Origin: Macrothele yani
Lineage: Eukaryota; Arthropoda; Arachnida; Araneae; Macrothelidae
DNA length: 64,000 nt
Direction: 5' to 3'
Assembly (NCBI GenBank): GCA_039090855.1
Contig: CM077034.1
Location: forward strand, 14,025,970-14,089,969
The notes beneath the pieces are model-generated. The model did not search any database. It was not told the origin of the DNA and worked only from the letters and a program-made list of their open reading frames with translations. The translations under genes and the position numbers were made by a program. This document shows, one piece after another, positions 1 to 12,712 of the stretch. The number at the start of each line of letters is the position of its first letter. The first letter of the stretch is position 1.

Positions 1-3000
1 GACACGGAAGCGAGGTAGAAGACGCCCTTATTTACTACCGGGGGTCAGAAGGCTTAACGTGCCCATTCAATGCTCTAGTAGATCAGATCTGATCATATGT
101 TGAGGATTTTAGGAAGGGAGTGTCTGACCCCAGGTCTTAAACAACCCTTAGAAATAGGAAGCTATGAGATTTGGGCTAGAGTGCCCGATAGGAAAGTGAC
201 ACGGAAGCGAGGTAGAAGACGCCCTTATTTACTACCGGGGGTCAGAAGGCTTAACGTGCCCATTCAATGCTCTAGTAGATCAGATCAGATGATATGTAGA
301 GGATTTTAGGAAGGGAGTGTCTGACCCCAGGTCTTAAACAACCCTTAGAAATAGGAAGCTATGAGATTTGGGCTAGAGTGCCCGATAGGAAAGTGACACG
401 GAAGCGAGGTAGAAGACGCCCTTATTTACTACAGGGGTTCAGAAGGCTTAACGTGCCCATTCAGTGCTCTAGTAGATCAGATCTGATCATATGTAGAGGA
501 TTTTAGGAAGGGAGTGTCTGACCCCAGGTCTTAAACAACCCTCAGAAATAGGAAGCTAGGAGATTTGGGCTAAAGTGCCCGATAGGAAAGTGACACGGAA
601 GCGAGGTAGCAGACGCCCTTATTTACTACCGGGGGTCAGAAGGCTTAACGTGTCCATTCAATGCTCTAGTAGATCAGATCAGATGATATGTAGAGGATTT
701 TAGGAAGGGAGTGTCTGACCCCAGGTCTTAAACAACCCTTAGAAATAGGAAGCTATGAGATTTGGGCTAGAGTGCCCGATAGGAAAGTGACACGGAAGCG
801 AGGTAGAAGACGCCCTTATTTACTACCGGGGGTCAGAAGGCTTAACGTGCCCATTCAATGCTCTAGTAGATCAGATCAGATCACATGTAGAGGATTTTAG
901 GAAGGGAGTGTCTGACCCCAGGTCTTAAACAACCCTTAGAAATAGGAAGCTAGGAGATTTGGGCTAGAGTGCCCGATAGGAAAGTGACATGGAAGCAAGG
1001 TAGAAGACGCCCTTATTTACTACCGGGGGTCAGAAGGCTTAACGTGCCCATTCAATGCTCTAGTAGATCAGATCAGATCACATGTAGAGGATTTTAGGAA
1101 GGGAGTGTCTGACCCCAGGTCTTAAACAACCCTTAGAAATAGGAAGCTAGGAGATTTGGGCTAGAGTGCCCGATAGGAAAGTGACACGGAAGCGAGGTAG
1201 CAGACGCCCTTATTTACTACCGGGGGTCAGAAGGCTTAACGTGCACATTCAATGCTCTAGTAGATCAGATCAGATCATATGTAGAGGATTTTAGGAAGGG
1301 AGTGTCTGACCCCAGGTCTTAAACAACCCTTAGAAATAGGAAGCTAGGAGATTTGGGCTAGAGTGCCCGATAGGAAAGTGACATGGAAGCGAGGTAGAAG
1401 ACGCCCTTATTTACTACCGGGGGTCAGAAGGCTTAACGTGCCCATTCAATGCTCTAGTAGATCAGATCAGATCACATGTAGAGGATTTTAGGAAGGGAGT
1501 GTCTGACCCCAGGTCTTAAACAACCCTTAGAAATAGGAAGCTAGGAGATTTGGGCTAGAGTGCCCGATAGGAAAGTGACATGGAAGCGAGGTAGAAGACG
1601 CCCTTATTTACTACCGGGGGTCAGAAGGCTTAACGTGCCCATTCAATGCTCTAGTAGATCAGATCAGATCACATGTAGAGGATTTTAGGAAGGGAGTGTC
1701 TGACCCCAGGTCTTAAACAACCCTTAGAAATAGGAAGCTAGGAGAATTGGGCTAGAGTGCCCGATAGGAAAGTGACATGGAAGCGAGGTAGAAGACGCCC
1801 TTATTTACTACCGGGGGTCAGAAGGCTTAACGTGCCCATTAAATGCTCTAGTAGATCAGATCTGATCATATGTAGAGGATTTTAGGAAGGGAGTGTCTGA
1901 CACCAGGTCTTAAACAACCCTTATAAATAGAAAGCTAGGAGATTTGGGCTAGAGTGCCCGATAGGAAAGTGACACGGAAGCGAGGTAGCAGACGCCCTTA
2001 TTTACTACCGGGGGTCAGAAGGCTTAACGTGCCCATTCAATGCTCTAGTAGATCAGATCAGATCACATGTAGAGGATTTTAGGAAGGGAGTGTCTGACCC
2101 CAGGTCTTAAACAACCCTTAGAAATAGGAAGCTAGGAGAATTGGGTTAGAGTGCCCGATAGGAAAGTGACATGGAAGCGAGGTAGAAGACGCCCTTATTT
2201 ACTACCGGGGGTCAGAAGGCTTAACGTGCCCATTCAATGCTCTAGTAGATCAGATCTGATCATATGTAGAGGATTTTAGGAAGGGAGTGTCTGACACCAG
2301 GTCTTAAACAACCCTTAGAAATAGGAAGCTAGGAGAATTGGGCTAGAATGCCCGATAGGAAAGTGACACGGAAGCGAGGTAGAAGACGCCCTTATTTACT
2401 ACCGGGGGTCAGAAGGCTTAACGTGCCCATTCAATGCTCTAGTAGATCAGATCTGATCATATGTAGAGGATTTTAGGAAGGGAGTGTCTGACTCCAGGTC
2501 TTAAACAACCCTTAGAAATAGGAAGCTAGGAGATTTGGGCTAGAGTGCCCGATAGGAAAGTGACACGGAAGCGAGATAGAAGACGCCCTTATTTACTACC
2601 GGGGGTCAGAAGGCTTAACGTGCCCATTAAATGCTCTAGTAGATCAGATCTGATCATATGTAGAGGATTTTAGGAAGGGAGTGTCTGACACCAGGTCTTA
2701 AACAACCCTTAGAAATAGGAAGCTAGGAGAATTGGGCTAGAGTGCCCGATAGGAAAGTGACACAGCAGCAAGGTAGAAGACGCCCTTATTTACTACCGGG
2801 GGTCAGAAGGCTTAACGTGCCCATTAAATGCTCTAGTAGATCAGATCTGATCATATGTAGAGGATTTTAGGAAGGGAGTGTCTGACACCAGGTCTTAAAC
2901 AACCCTTAGAAATAGGAAGCTAGGAGATTTGGGCTAGAGTGCCCGATAGGAAAGTGACATGGAAGCGAGATAGAAGACGCCCTTATTTACTACCGGGGGT

Positions 3001-6000
3001 CAGAAGGCTTAACGTGCCCATTCAATGCTCTAGTAGATCAGATCTGATCATATGTAGAGGATTTTAGGAAGGGAGTGTCTGACCCCAGGTCTTAAACAAC
3101 CCTTAGAAATAGGAAGCTAGGAGAATTGGGCTAGAGTGCCCGATAGGAAAGTGACATGGAAGCGAGGTAGAAGACGCCCTTATTTACTACCGGGGGTCAG
3201 AAGGCTTAACGTGCCCATTCAATGCTCTAGTAGATCAGATCTGATCATATGTAGAGGATTTTAGGAAGGGAGTGTCTGACACCAGGTCTTAAACAACCCT
3301 TAGAAATAGGAAGCTAGGAGAATTGGGCTAGAGTGCCCGATAGGAAAGTGACATGGAAGCGAGGTAGAAGACGCCCTTATTTACTACCGGGGGTCAGAAG
3401 GCTTAACGTGCCCATTCAATGCTCTAGTAGATCAGATCAGATCATATGTAGAGGATTTTAGGAAGGAGTGTCTGACCCCAGGTCTTAAACAACCCTTAGA
3501 AATAGGAAGCTAGGAGATTTGGGCTAAAGTGCCCGATAGGAAAGTGACACGGAAGCGAGGTAGAAGACGCCCTTATTTACTACCGGGGGTCAGAAGGCTT
3601 AACGTGCCCATTCAATGCTCTAGTAGATCAGATCTGATCATATGTGGAGGATTTTAGGAAGGGAGTGTCTGACCCCAGGTCTTAAACAACCCTTAGAAAT
3701 AGGAAGCTAGGAGATTTGGGCTAAAGTGCCCGATAGGAAAGTGACACGGAAGCGAGGTAGAAGACGCCCTTATTTACTACCGGGGGTCAGAAGGCTTAAC
3801 GTGCCCATTCAATGCTCTAGTAGATCAGATCAGATCATATGTAGAGGATTTTAGGAAGGGAGTGTCTGACCCCAGGTCTTAAACAACCCTTAGAAATAGG
3901 AAGCTAGGAGATTTGGGCTAGAGTGCCCGATAGGAAAGTCACACGGAAGCGAAGTAGAAGACGCCCTTATTTACTACCGGGTGTCAGAAGGCTTAACGTG
4001 CCCATTCAATGCTCTAGTAGATCAGATCAGATCATATGTAGAGGATTTTAGGAAGGGAGTGTCTGACCCCGGGTCTTAAACAACCCTTAGAAATAGGAAG
4101 CTAGGAGATTTGGGCTAGAGTGCCCGATAGGAAAGTGACACGGAAGGGAGGTAGAAGACGCCCTTATTTACTACCGGGGGTCAGAAGGCTTAACGTGCCC
4201 ATTCAATGTTCTAGTAGATCAGATCTGATCATATGTGGAGGATTTTAGGAAGGGAGTGTCTGACCCCAGGTCTTAAACAACCCTTAGAAATAGGAAGCTA
4301 GGAGATTTGGGCTAGAGTGCCCGATAGGAAAGTGACACGGAAGGGAGGTAGAAGACTCCCTTATTTACTACCGGGGGTCAGAAGGCTTAACGTGCCCATT
4401 CAATGCTCTAGTAGATCAGATCTGATCATATGTAGAGGATTTTAGGAAGGGAGTGTCTGACCCCAGGTCTTAAACAACCCTTAGAAATAGGAAGCTAGGA
4501 GATTTGGGCTAGAGTGCCCGACAGGAAAGTGACACGGAAGCGAGGTAGAAGACGCCCTTATTTACTACCGGGGGTCAGAAGGCTTAACATGCCCATTCAA
4601 TGCTCTAGTAGATCAGATCTGATCACATGTAGAGGATTTTAGGAAGGGAGTGTCTGACCCCAGGTCTTAAACAACCCTTAGAAATAGGAAGCTAGGAGAT
4701 TTGAGCTAGAGTGCCCGATAGGAAAGTGACACGGAAGTGAGGTAGAAGACGCCCTTATTTACTACCGGGGGTCAGAAGGCTTAACGTGCCCATTCAATGC
4801 TCTAGTAGATCAGATCAGATCATATGTAGAGGATTTTAGGAAGGGAGTGTCTGACTCCAGGTCTTAAACAACCCTTAGAAATAGGAAGCTAGGAGATTTG
4901 AGCTAGAGTGCCCGATAGGAAAGTGACACGGAAGCGAGGTAGAAGACGCCCTTATTTACTACCGGGGGTCAGAAGGCTTAACGTGCCCATTCAATGCTCT
5001 AGTAGATCAGATCTGATCATATGTAGAGGATTTTAGGAAGGGAGTGTCTGACTCCAGGTCTTAAACAACCCTTAGAAATAGGAAGCTAGGAGATTTGAGC
5101 TAGAGTGCCCGATAGGAAAGTGACACGGAAGCGAGGTAGAAGACGCCCTTATTTACTACCGGGGGTCAGAAGGCTTAACGTGCCCATTCAATGCTCTAGT
5201 AGATCAGATCTGATCACATGTAGAGGATTTTAGGAAGGGAGTGTCTGACCCCAGGTCTTAAACAACCCTTAGAAATAGGAAGCTAGGAGATTTGAGCTAG
5301 AGTGCCCGATAGGAAAGTGACACGGAAGCGAGGTAGAAAGACGCCATTATTTACTACCGGGGGTCAGAAGGCTTAACGTGCCCATTCAATGCTCTAGTAG
5401 ATCAGATCTGATCATATGTAGAGGATTTTAGGAAGGGAGTGTCTGACCCCAGGTCTTAAACAACCCTTAGAAATAGGAAGCTAGGAGATTTGGGCTAGAG
5501 TGCCCGATAGGAAAGTGACACGGAAGCGAGGTAGAAGACGCCCTTATTTACTACCGGGGTCAGAAGGCTTAACGTGCCCATTCAATGCTCTAGTAGATCA
5601 GATCAGATCATATGCAGAGGATTTTAGGAAGGGAGTGTCTGACCCCAGGTCTTAAACAACCCTTAGAAATAGGAAGCTAGGAGATTTGGGCTAGAGTGCC
5701 CGATAGGAAAGTGACACGGAAGCGAGGTAGAAGACGCCCTTATTTACTACCGGGGGTCAGAAGGCTTAACGTGCCCATTCAATGCTCTAGTAGATCAGAT
5801 CTGATCACATGTAGAGGATTTTAGGAAGGGAGTGTCTGACCCCAGGTCTTAAACAACCCTTAGAAATAGGAAGCTAGGAGAATTGGGCTAGAGTGCCCGA
5901 TAGGAAAGTGACACGGAAGCGAGGTAGAAGACGCCCTTATTTACTACCGGGGGTCAGAAGGCTTAACGTGCCCATTCAATGCTCTAGTAGATCAGATCAG

Positions 6001-7509
6001 ATCATATGTAGAGGATTTTAGGAAGGGAGTGTCTGACCCCAGGCCTTAAACAACCCTTAGAAATAGGAAGCTAGGAGATTTGGGCTAGAGTGCCCGATAG
6101 GAAAGTGACACGGAAGCGAGGTAGAAGACGCCATTATTTACTACCGGGGGTCAGAAGGCTTAACGTGCCCATTCAATGCTCTAGTAGATCAGATCTGATC
6201 ATATGTAGAGGATTTTAGGATGGGAGTGTCTGACCCCAGGTCTTAAACAACCCTTAGAAATAGGAAGCTAGGAGATTTGGGCTAGAGTGCCCGATAGGAA
6301 AGTGACACGGAAGCGAGGTAGAAGACGCCCTTATTTACTACCGGGGGTCAGAAGGCTTAACGTGCCCATTCAATGCTCTAGTAGATCAGATCAGATCATA
6401 TGTAGAGGATTTTAGGAAGGGAGTGTCTGACCCCAGGTCTTAAACAACCCTTAGAAATAGGAAGCTAGGAGATTTGGGCTAAAGTGCCCGATAGGAAAGT
6501 GACACGGAAGCGAGGTAGAAGACGCCCTTATTTACTACCGAGGGTCAGAAGGCTTAACGTGCCCATTCAATGCTCTAGTAGATCAGATCAGATCATATGT
6601 AGAGGATTTTAGGAAGGGAGTGTCTGACCCCAGGTCTTAAACAACCCTTAGAAATAGGAAGCTAGGAGATTTGGGATAGAGTGCCCGATAGGAAAGTGAC
6701 ACGGAAGCGAGGTAGAAGACGCCCTTATTTACTACCGGGGGTCAGAAGGCTTAACGTGCCCATTCAATGCTCTAGTAGATCAGATCAGATCATATGTAGA
6801 GGATTTTAGGAAGGGAGTGTCTGACCCCAGGTCTTAAACAACCCTTAGAAATAGGAAGCTAGGAGATTTGGGCTAGAGTGCCCGATAGGAAAGTGACACG
6901 GAAGCGAGGTAGAAGACGCCCTTATTTACTACCGGGGGTCAGAAGGCTTAACGTGCCCATTCAATGCTCTAGTAGATCAGATCAGATCATATGTAGAGGA
7001 TTTTAGGAAGGGAGTGTCTGACCCCAGGTCTTAAACAACCCTTAGAAATAGGAAGCTAGGAGATTTGGGCTAGAGTGCCCGATAGGAAAGTGACACGGAA
7101 GCGAGGTAGAAGACGCCCTTATTTACTACCGGGGGTCAGAAGGCTTAACGTGCCCATTCAATGCTCTAGTAGATCAGATCTGATCATATGTAGAGGATTT
7201 TAGGAAGGGAGTGTCTGACCCCAGGTCTTAAACAACCCTTAGAAATAGGAAGCTAGGAGATTTGGGCTAGAGTGCCCGATAGGAAAGTGACTCGGACGCG
7301 AGGTAGAAGACGCCCTTATTTACTACCGGGGGTCAGAAGGCTTAACGTGCCCATTCAATGCTCTAGTAGATCAGATCAGATCATATGTAGAGGATTTTAG
7401 GAAGGGAGTGTCTGACCCCAGGTCTTAAACAACCCTTAGAAATAGGAAGCTAGGAGATTTGGGCTACAGTGCCCGATAGGAAAGTGACACGGAAGCGAAG
7501 TAGAAGGGG
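1..7509 (-). repeat. 197-bp satellite array 1 (SINE-tail derived), about 38 copies
   Basis: Head-to-tail array with a 197-base period: the anchor gacacggaagcg occurs at 1, 198, 395, 592 and so on to 7486, which gives 38 units. Units differ by scattered substitutions and rare 1-base indels (for example ggaaggagtg near 3462 and gtagaaagacg near 5335). Each unit has a GATC-rich stretch that is either the palindrome agatcagatctgatc or its non-palindromic variant agatcagatcagatc. The orientation is given by the SINE head joined at the right end, so the parent element reads on the - strand. The array is cut by the left window edge. The open frame at 97-309 is satellite sequence and is not a gene. 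Confidence 0.97.
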
Positions 7510-7689
7510 TGGAGGAAGAAGCCCTCATTTATTACTGGGGGCCAGTACCCGTGGTCCAACGGCTTAACATGCCCATCCGATGCAGAGCGTGTATTTAGTG
7601 GATCGAGCATTTGTACCTGCCTGGGATCGAACCTGAAGTCCTTTCCGCAGCAGTCACGAACGTTGCTCACTAGGCCACCCGCGGGCCTT
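7510..7689 (-). mobile_element. tRNA-derived SINE head (SINE-A) joined to satellite array 1
   Basis: On the - strand the block starts near 7689 and has the two internal RNA polymerase III promoter boxes of a tRNA-derived SINE: an A-box-like tggcctagtgagc (about 7661-7679) and a B box ggttcgatccc (about 7624-7634). The body that follows (gatgggcatgttaagcc, then agtaataaatgaggg) is a diverged version of the satellite unit (gaatgggcacgttaagcc, agtaaataaggg). The 197-bp array then continues without a break. This shows that the satellite is the SINE tail repeated in tandem. The SINE is inserted in a hAT transposase relic. The family name is not known to me. Confidence 0.85.
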
Positions 7690-7880
7690 CTCTTCATAAA
7701 ACTGAACCCAGCCTCACATGCAGAAGTAGATAAGGGAAATATACTGGATGTTTCTACTCGTCTCCGGGCACACCTAACCTGATAATGAGTGGAAAGTGTA
7801 GAGCAGGATGATTCCGCCATTGCAATATAGTTCGCACTTTTGCCTGTTAACAGAGCTGATAAAAGATACATTTCAGACAT
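7690..7880 (-). pseudogene. hAT transposase C-terminal relic
   Basis: The - strand frame reads SSIFPLSTSACEAGFSFMKR just before the SINE junction. This resembles the hAT dimerisation-region motif P-S-x-A-C-E-R-G-F-S-x-M-x-R-I found near the C terminus of hAT transposases and their domesticated relatives. Only about 60 residues are recognisable. The frame then runs into SINE sequence (PAGGLVSN...), so the gene was broken by the SINE insertion. Neither the BED zinc finger nor the catalytic core is present nearby. A fragment of a domesticated hAT-like host gene is a less likely alternative. Confidence 0.6.
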
Positions 7881-8619
7881 AAAACATTAAAAAAAAATGG
7901 TTTAACTGATTAAACCTAAGGATATTTGTGAAATTAAAACGTGGTCTGTAATGTATTTATCATACATGAGATTCTTCTGCGAATTCGCGGAATTCCGCTT
8001 TTTCGGCATCATTTTGGTCATTCTCGAGGTCATTGCAAAAATGAAGAGAAATTTTTCAGGATTTTTTAGGGGGGGGGTCGTCGTTCTATAGGAAAATAAA
8101 AAAAAAGCTGAATTCCGCGATTCCGCTTTTGTGGAGTAAAAGAACTAAGCGCTTTCTAGCTGAAAGCGTTGTTATTGGAGCAGACGCGGGGGCAAGAACA
8201 AATGTTGGAGGGTGGAGTCAGGAGCTCAATTCGTTTACTGCTGTCAACAATGGATGGGATGTCAGTCACTTGAGCATCGCAGCGCAAAGGGTGGAAGCTC
8301 CGACTACTTCGTGCGTTAGGGAAACTCCCTCAGCCCTTTCCGTGTCTGGCGGGGAAATCGCCACTCTGCATTCTATCAGTGCCAAACTATCTGCTTAATT
8401 CTATCCGTGACGTCATCGCCAGAAGAAACACTCTCTTGTAATTTGCAAATGTACCCGAATGCGTTCCCGCTTTTCTGAGATCGTTCGAGAATCGAAGCAC
8501 TCGTGAATCTCCGTAATTATTACGGATTTCCCCAGGATTACGGGTGACTAACAAAAAAATTATGGATATTCAGATTTTTGCTGTTATTAAGAAAGTTTTA
8601 CTGATTTTGTAAATAATTG
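7881..8619. other. no gene seen; intron-like DNA with one old dispersed repeat
   Basis: AT-rich start, then a dispersed repeat copy at about 7965-8130 (separate entry). 8130-8400 has an open frame of 89 codons with no family resemblance that I recognise. A short perfect palindrome ccgtaattattacgg lies near 8513-8527. Nothing else is supported. Confidence 0.6.
7965..8130 (+). repeat. dispersed repeat family D, copy 1
   Basis: The block agattcttctgcgaattcg, ggaattccgctttttcg, gtcattctcgaggtcattgc and a G-run with gtcgtcg recurs, diverged, at about 46466-46600 and 50160-50290. In those two places it adjoins the 57-bp minisatellite. No coding capacity is recognised. Its class is unknown; it could be an old MITE or the 3' part of a longer element. 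Confidence 0.7.
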
Positions 8620-9410
8620 ACGTAAAAGCCTCTGAACAAAGTTCGTAACACAGCCCTTTGTCATTTTTTTTTTCTTCTTCTCAGGTGGTGGAATTTGTTT
8701 TGCTTGTTTCAAAGTGTGAACAAAAAAATGCCCGTCGTGCTTCTTTCGCCGTGGCTCAGGATTACGTCGACCTGAAGCATCTGAATAAAGTTCGTGACAC
8801 AGCTTTCTTTTCTTAAATTCGTTCTACCCCCCCCCCCCCCCCATTCCCCCCGAAGAGAAAGAATTTGTTTTGCTTGTTTGAAAGCTAAGTGGAAAGGAAG
8901 AATTGTGCCACGCCGGAATTATGAGGCCTGGCGGGCTTCTTTTGCAGTGATCCGGAATTACGTTGGTTCGGACGTGCTTTCGCTGTTGCCCAGAATTGCG
9001 TCTGCCCGATGCCCCTGAACCATGTTCGTGACGAACCTTTTTGTTTTTTTCTAAGGAGGAGGAATGTGTTCTGCTTGTTTGAAAACTTAGTGGAAAGAAA
9101 GCACGGCGCCTGGCTAGGATAACGTCGGCCCGAAGCCGCTGAACAAAGTTCGTGACGCAACTCTGTTTCTTACCTTTCTTTTTTTTTCTAAGGAAGAATG
9201 TGTTTTTTTTTTGCATGTTTGAAAGCTAAGTGGGGGGGGGGAGGGCACGGCTTCGGGCCGTTATTACGTCGGCCGAAGCCTCTAAAAAGTTCGTGACGCA
9301 GCTTTCCTTTTTTTTTTTTTTTTGCTTTTTATTTTATTCTTTCTTTCTAAGAAGGGATTTGTTTTGCTTGTTTGAAAGCTAAATGGAAAGAATGTGTCAT
9401 GGGAGGCTCA
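8620..9410 (+). repeat. degenerate tandem repeat, about five diverged units of 125-230 bp
   Basis: Repeated landmarks are aaagttcgtgacgcag-like strings (near 8638, 8783, 9017, 9140 and 9278), a poly-T stretch, ctaaggagg-like strings, and ttgttttgcttgtttgaaag (8694, 8865, 9075, 9206, 9360). The spacing is uneven because poly-T, poly-C (8828-8842) and poly-G (9233-9241) tracts vary. The parent element is unknown. Overlapping open frames here are repeat products. Confidence 0.75.
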
Positions 9411-10001
9411 AAAACAGGGTGAAAATCAAGAATTCGGCAGAGAAAATCTCCCCACTTGCTTGACGTTGATGGAGATTCATGTCACCATATTCACAATGCA
9501 AGCAAAAAATTTTGCAGGCTATTTTATAAGGCTACATTGAGAAATACTTTATTGACTTCTTCAATGACTAAAAAGTAAGCTGTGGATATGTGTTTCTAAT
9601 TCTTGCAAGTTTCTAATTGCTTGACTAAATTCATAAACTTACTTTCCTAGACAAATACTTTTCACCTCAGGATTTAGCTAGTAAAGATTCACATGTAAGT
9701 TTTAAATCTGATTTTTTAAAATATTTCATTTTATTTTGTTCTTAAATCCCTACTTTTCTATTGTGAATATAATCATGTGCTTCACTTTAATATTTACTTA
9801 CATAATTTACAGAAAATAATTCCATATGGCTAGCATACTCTTAAATATTGTATATATGCTGTATCTGAATTTGCTCACCGCGCGTTCGCGTGTCCCAATT
9901 TTCCACCCAGTTAAAAAGTTCAGCTTTTTTGTCATCGGCCGGTCTCGTGTATGATTTATGAAAGCATATCCACTACAGCGAATGAGCGAGAGTATGACGT
10001 C
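9411..10001. other. AT-rich intron-like DNA, no gene supported
   Basis: No repeat or coding family recognised. A 56-base stretch at about 9517-9572 is bounded by ttttgcag and gtaagctg and is open in one frame, but it does not match the sorting nexin. A second short stretch near 9652-9696 (actttcctag...gtaagttt) is likewise splice-bordered but unmatched. Both are treated as chance. Confidence 0.5.
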
Positions 10002-10640
10002 CTACAATGATCTGCGTACACTTGTGTGGACCTCCTCGACAGAAGTGAAGTGCATATCACTCGGGTGATGTTGCAGGGAGCGAAAGAGGTAATAATCCGA
10101 CAGGGCGAAGTCTGGAAAATACGCCGGGTGGGACAAAATCTCCCATCCCAGGTCGGTGATCGGGTTTAAAGTCGTTTTCGCGGCGTGAGGACGCGCGTTA
10201 TCCTGAAGCAACAGGACCGACCTTCTGCCGTTGCCGGTGTATGACCTTTTCGTCTCCATTGCGTCACTCACACGAATGAATTGCTGACAATAACGCTCAG
10301 CATTGACCTTTTCACCAGGTTTGAGCAACTCATAGTGTACGACACCGCTCTGATCCCACCATATGCACAGCAGCAACTTCCTGGCATGGATATTCGGTTT
10401 GGCGGTATAGGCTGACCTGGATAAACCCACGATTTGCGCCGCTTAGGATTATCGTAGAGGATCCACTTCTCATCACAGGTCAAAATCCTGTGGAGGAAAT
10501 CCTTCTTCTTGAATCTGGAGAGCAAGGACACAGCAACATCGTATAAACTTTGCATGGGAACTTTGCTGCCCAGCCACACCCAAACCATTGTTGCCCCCAA
10601 TCTCAGTTTTCTCTTCGACTGGCACATCTACATGGCGAGA
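10002..10640 (-). pseudogene. mariner transposase relic (C-terminal two thirds)
   Basis: Two overlapping - strand frames together show the mariner catalytic DDE/D domain: TCDEKWILYDN (first D), then after a frameshift near 10430 LLLQDNARPH (second D) and DFALSDYYLF (third D). There are 34 residues between the second and third D, the mariner DD34D signature. The N-terminal helix-turn-helix half and clear terminal repeats are not seen, so the element is 5'-truncated and frameshifted. It differs from the two other mariners in the window, at 15 and 20 kb. It is not expected to be active. Confidence 0.9.
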
Positions 10641-10824
10641 CCTTTATTTTGATACCTGAACCATATTTTTATGTTCAGCTGTTCTCTCAAAATAGGTCTC
10701 ACAGTAAAAATCTTATAGAAGCTTATAGCCACTGTTTTGCTCATGGTGGTAGTTAGGGGTCCGCGTCCAATAGTTGTTCCAGTTCTTCATCGTCAACTTT
10801 CAATGGCTGTCTCAGATGTTCTGC

Positions 10825-12400
10825 ATGGCGCACCTGGTACAATTCGGGCTTTGCTGACATCCATCACACACCGTACACAAGATCTTAGCTGTACATGCAG
10901 AAACCGGTTAGAAGTGGAACAAAGCGGTTTTAACTGGAAATCTGCCAAACAACTTTAACCCACCTAACGTCTGGCCACGGGGGCTCTTTTATATGGCGCA
11001 CCTGGTACAATTCGGGCTTTGCTGACATCCATCACACACCGTACACAAGATCTTAGCTATACATGCAGAAACCGGTTAGAAGTGGAACAAAGCGGTTTTA
11101 ACTGGAAATCTGCCAAACAACTTTAACCCACCTAACGTCTGGCCACGGGGGCTCTTTTATATGGCGCACCTGGTACAACTCGGGCTTTGCTGACATCCAT
11201 CACACACCGTACACAAGATCTTAGCTGTACATGCAAAAACCGGTTAGAAGTGGAACAAAGCGGTTTTAACTGGAAATCTGCCAAACAACTTTAACCCACC
11301 TAACGTCTGGCCACGGGGGCTCTTTTATATGGCGCACCTGGTACAACTCGGGCTTTGCTGACATCCATCACACACCGTACACAAGATCTTAGCTGTACAT
11401 GCAAAAACCGGTTAGAAGTGGAACAAAGCGGTTTTAACTGGAAATCTGCCAAACAACTTTAACCCACCTAACAACGTCTGGCCACGGGGGCTCTTTTATA
11501 TGGCGCACCTGGTACAACTCGGGCTTTGCTGACATCCATCACACACCGTACACAAGATCTTAGCTGTACATGCAAAAACCGGTTAGAAGTGGAACAAAGC
11601 GGTTTTAATGGAAATCTGCCAAACAACTTTAATCCACCTAACAACGTCTGGCCACGAGGCTCTTTTATATGGCGCACCTGGTACAACTCGGAGCTTTGCT
11701 GACATCCATCACACACCGTACACAAGATCTTAGCTATACATGCAGAAACCGGTTAGAAGTGGAACAAAGCGGTTTTAACTGGAAATCTGCCAAACAACTT
11801 TAACCCACCTAACAACGTCTGGCCACGGGGGCTCTTTTATATGGCGCACCTGGTACAACTCGGGCTTTGCTGACATCCATCACACACCGTACACAAGATC
11901 TTAGCTGTACATGCAGAAACCGGTTAGAAGTGGAACAAAGCGGTTTTAACTCGAAATCTGCCAAGCAACTTTAACCCACCTAACGTCTGGCCACGAGGGC
12001 TCTTTTATATGGCGCACCTGGTACAACTCGGGCTTTGCTGACATCCATCACACACCGTACACAAGATCTTAGCTATACATGCAGAAACCGGTTAGAAGTG
12101 GAACAAAGCGGTTTTAACTGGAAATCTGCCAAACAACTTTAACCCACCTAACGTCTGGCCACGGGGGCTCTTTTATATGGCTCACCTGGTACAACTCGGG
12201 CTTTGCTGACATCCATCACACACCGTACACAAGATCTTAGCTGTACATGCAAAAACCGGTTAGAAGTGGAACAAAGCGGTTTTAACTGGAAATCTGCCAA
12301 ACAACTTTAACCCACCTAACAACGTCTGGCCACGGGGACTCTTTTATATGGCGCACCTGGTACAACTCGGGCTTTACTGACACCCATCGCACACCATACA
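10825..12400 (-). repeat. 168-171 bp tandem array derived from a LINE 3' coding end
   Basis: The anchor atggcgcacctgg occurs at 10825, 10993, 11161, 11329 and 11500 onward, giving about 9.5 units of 168 bp; some units carry an extra aac (171 bp). On the - strand each unit reads SCVRCVMDVSKARVV, which matches CVRRVMDISEARVV at the C terminus of the LINE family L copies at 21.6-23.5 kb. The array abuts a LINE-L fragment (12405-12712) in the correct order. It is therefore the last part of the LINE repeated in place. 168 is a multiple of 3, which explains the open frame at 11468-11725. Confidence 0.92.
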
Positions 12401-12404
12401 CAAG

Positions 12405-12712
12405 ATCATCTATACTTCATAATCTCTTTCTCATGCAGACTCTCCTGAATCTGGTCCACCCATCAGATTCAGGAGTGTTGGCGTTCTTCTGCCTTTCCTT
12501 CCTGCCACTTGGGCTAAGAAGATTTTCTTAGTAAGCATCTCGTCACTCATTCTTTCAACATGCCCAAACCACGGAAGCATATTAGTCTCCACCTTACTAA
12601 CAATATTTTGCTTCACATTACACAACTGCAACACATGTTCATTCCTTACATAATCGGAACGTGTCTTGCCACAAACCCCCTTGTACAAATAAAACTTTCC
12701 AAGCTTTCGCAC
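12405..12712 (-). pseudogene. LINE-L reverse transcriptase C-terminal fragment
   Basis: The - strand frame contains GVCGKTRSDYVRNEHVL and WFGHVERMSDEMLTKKIF, followed by a basic GRKGRR stretch. This is the thumb-side C-terminal region of a non-LTR retrotransposon ORF2 and is nearly identical to the longer copy at 23075-23554. It is only about 90 residues, with no RT active site or endonuclease. Downstream on its own strand it runs into the 168-bp array built from its 3' end. The clade is not assigned. Confidence 0.85.

Noticed and set aside
1..7509. A CRISPR array or prokaryotic repeat system
   Set aside because: Units are contiguous 197-bp copies with no unique spacers, no cas genes, and spliced eukaryotic exons lie nearby.
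8129..8398. An 89-codon host gene
   Set aside because: No recognisable domain, no splice context, and it lies between old repeats; chance is the simpler explanation.
9517..9696. Two upstream exons of the sorting nexin
   Set aside because: They have splice-like borders, but their peptides (LFYKATLRNTLL and KYFSPQDLASKD) do not match SNX5/6, whose previous exon should end in a FLEY-like sequence.
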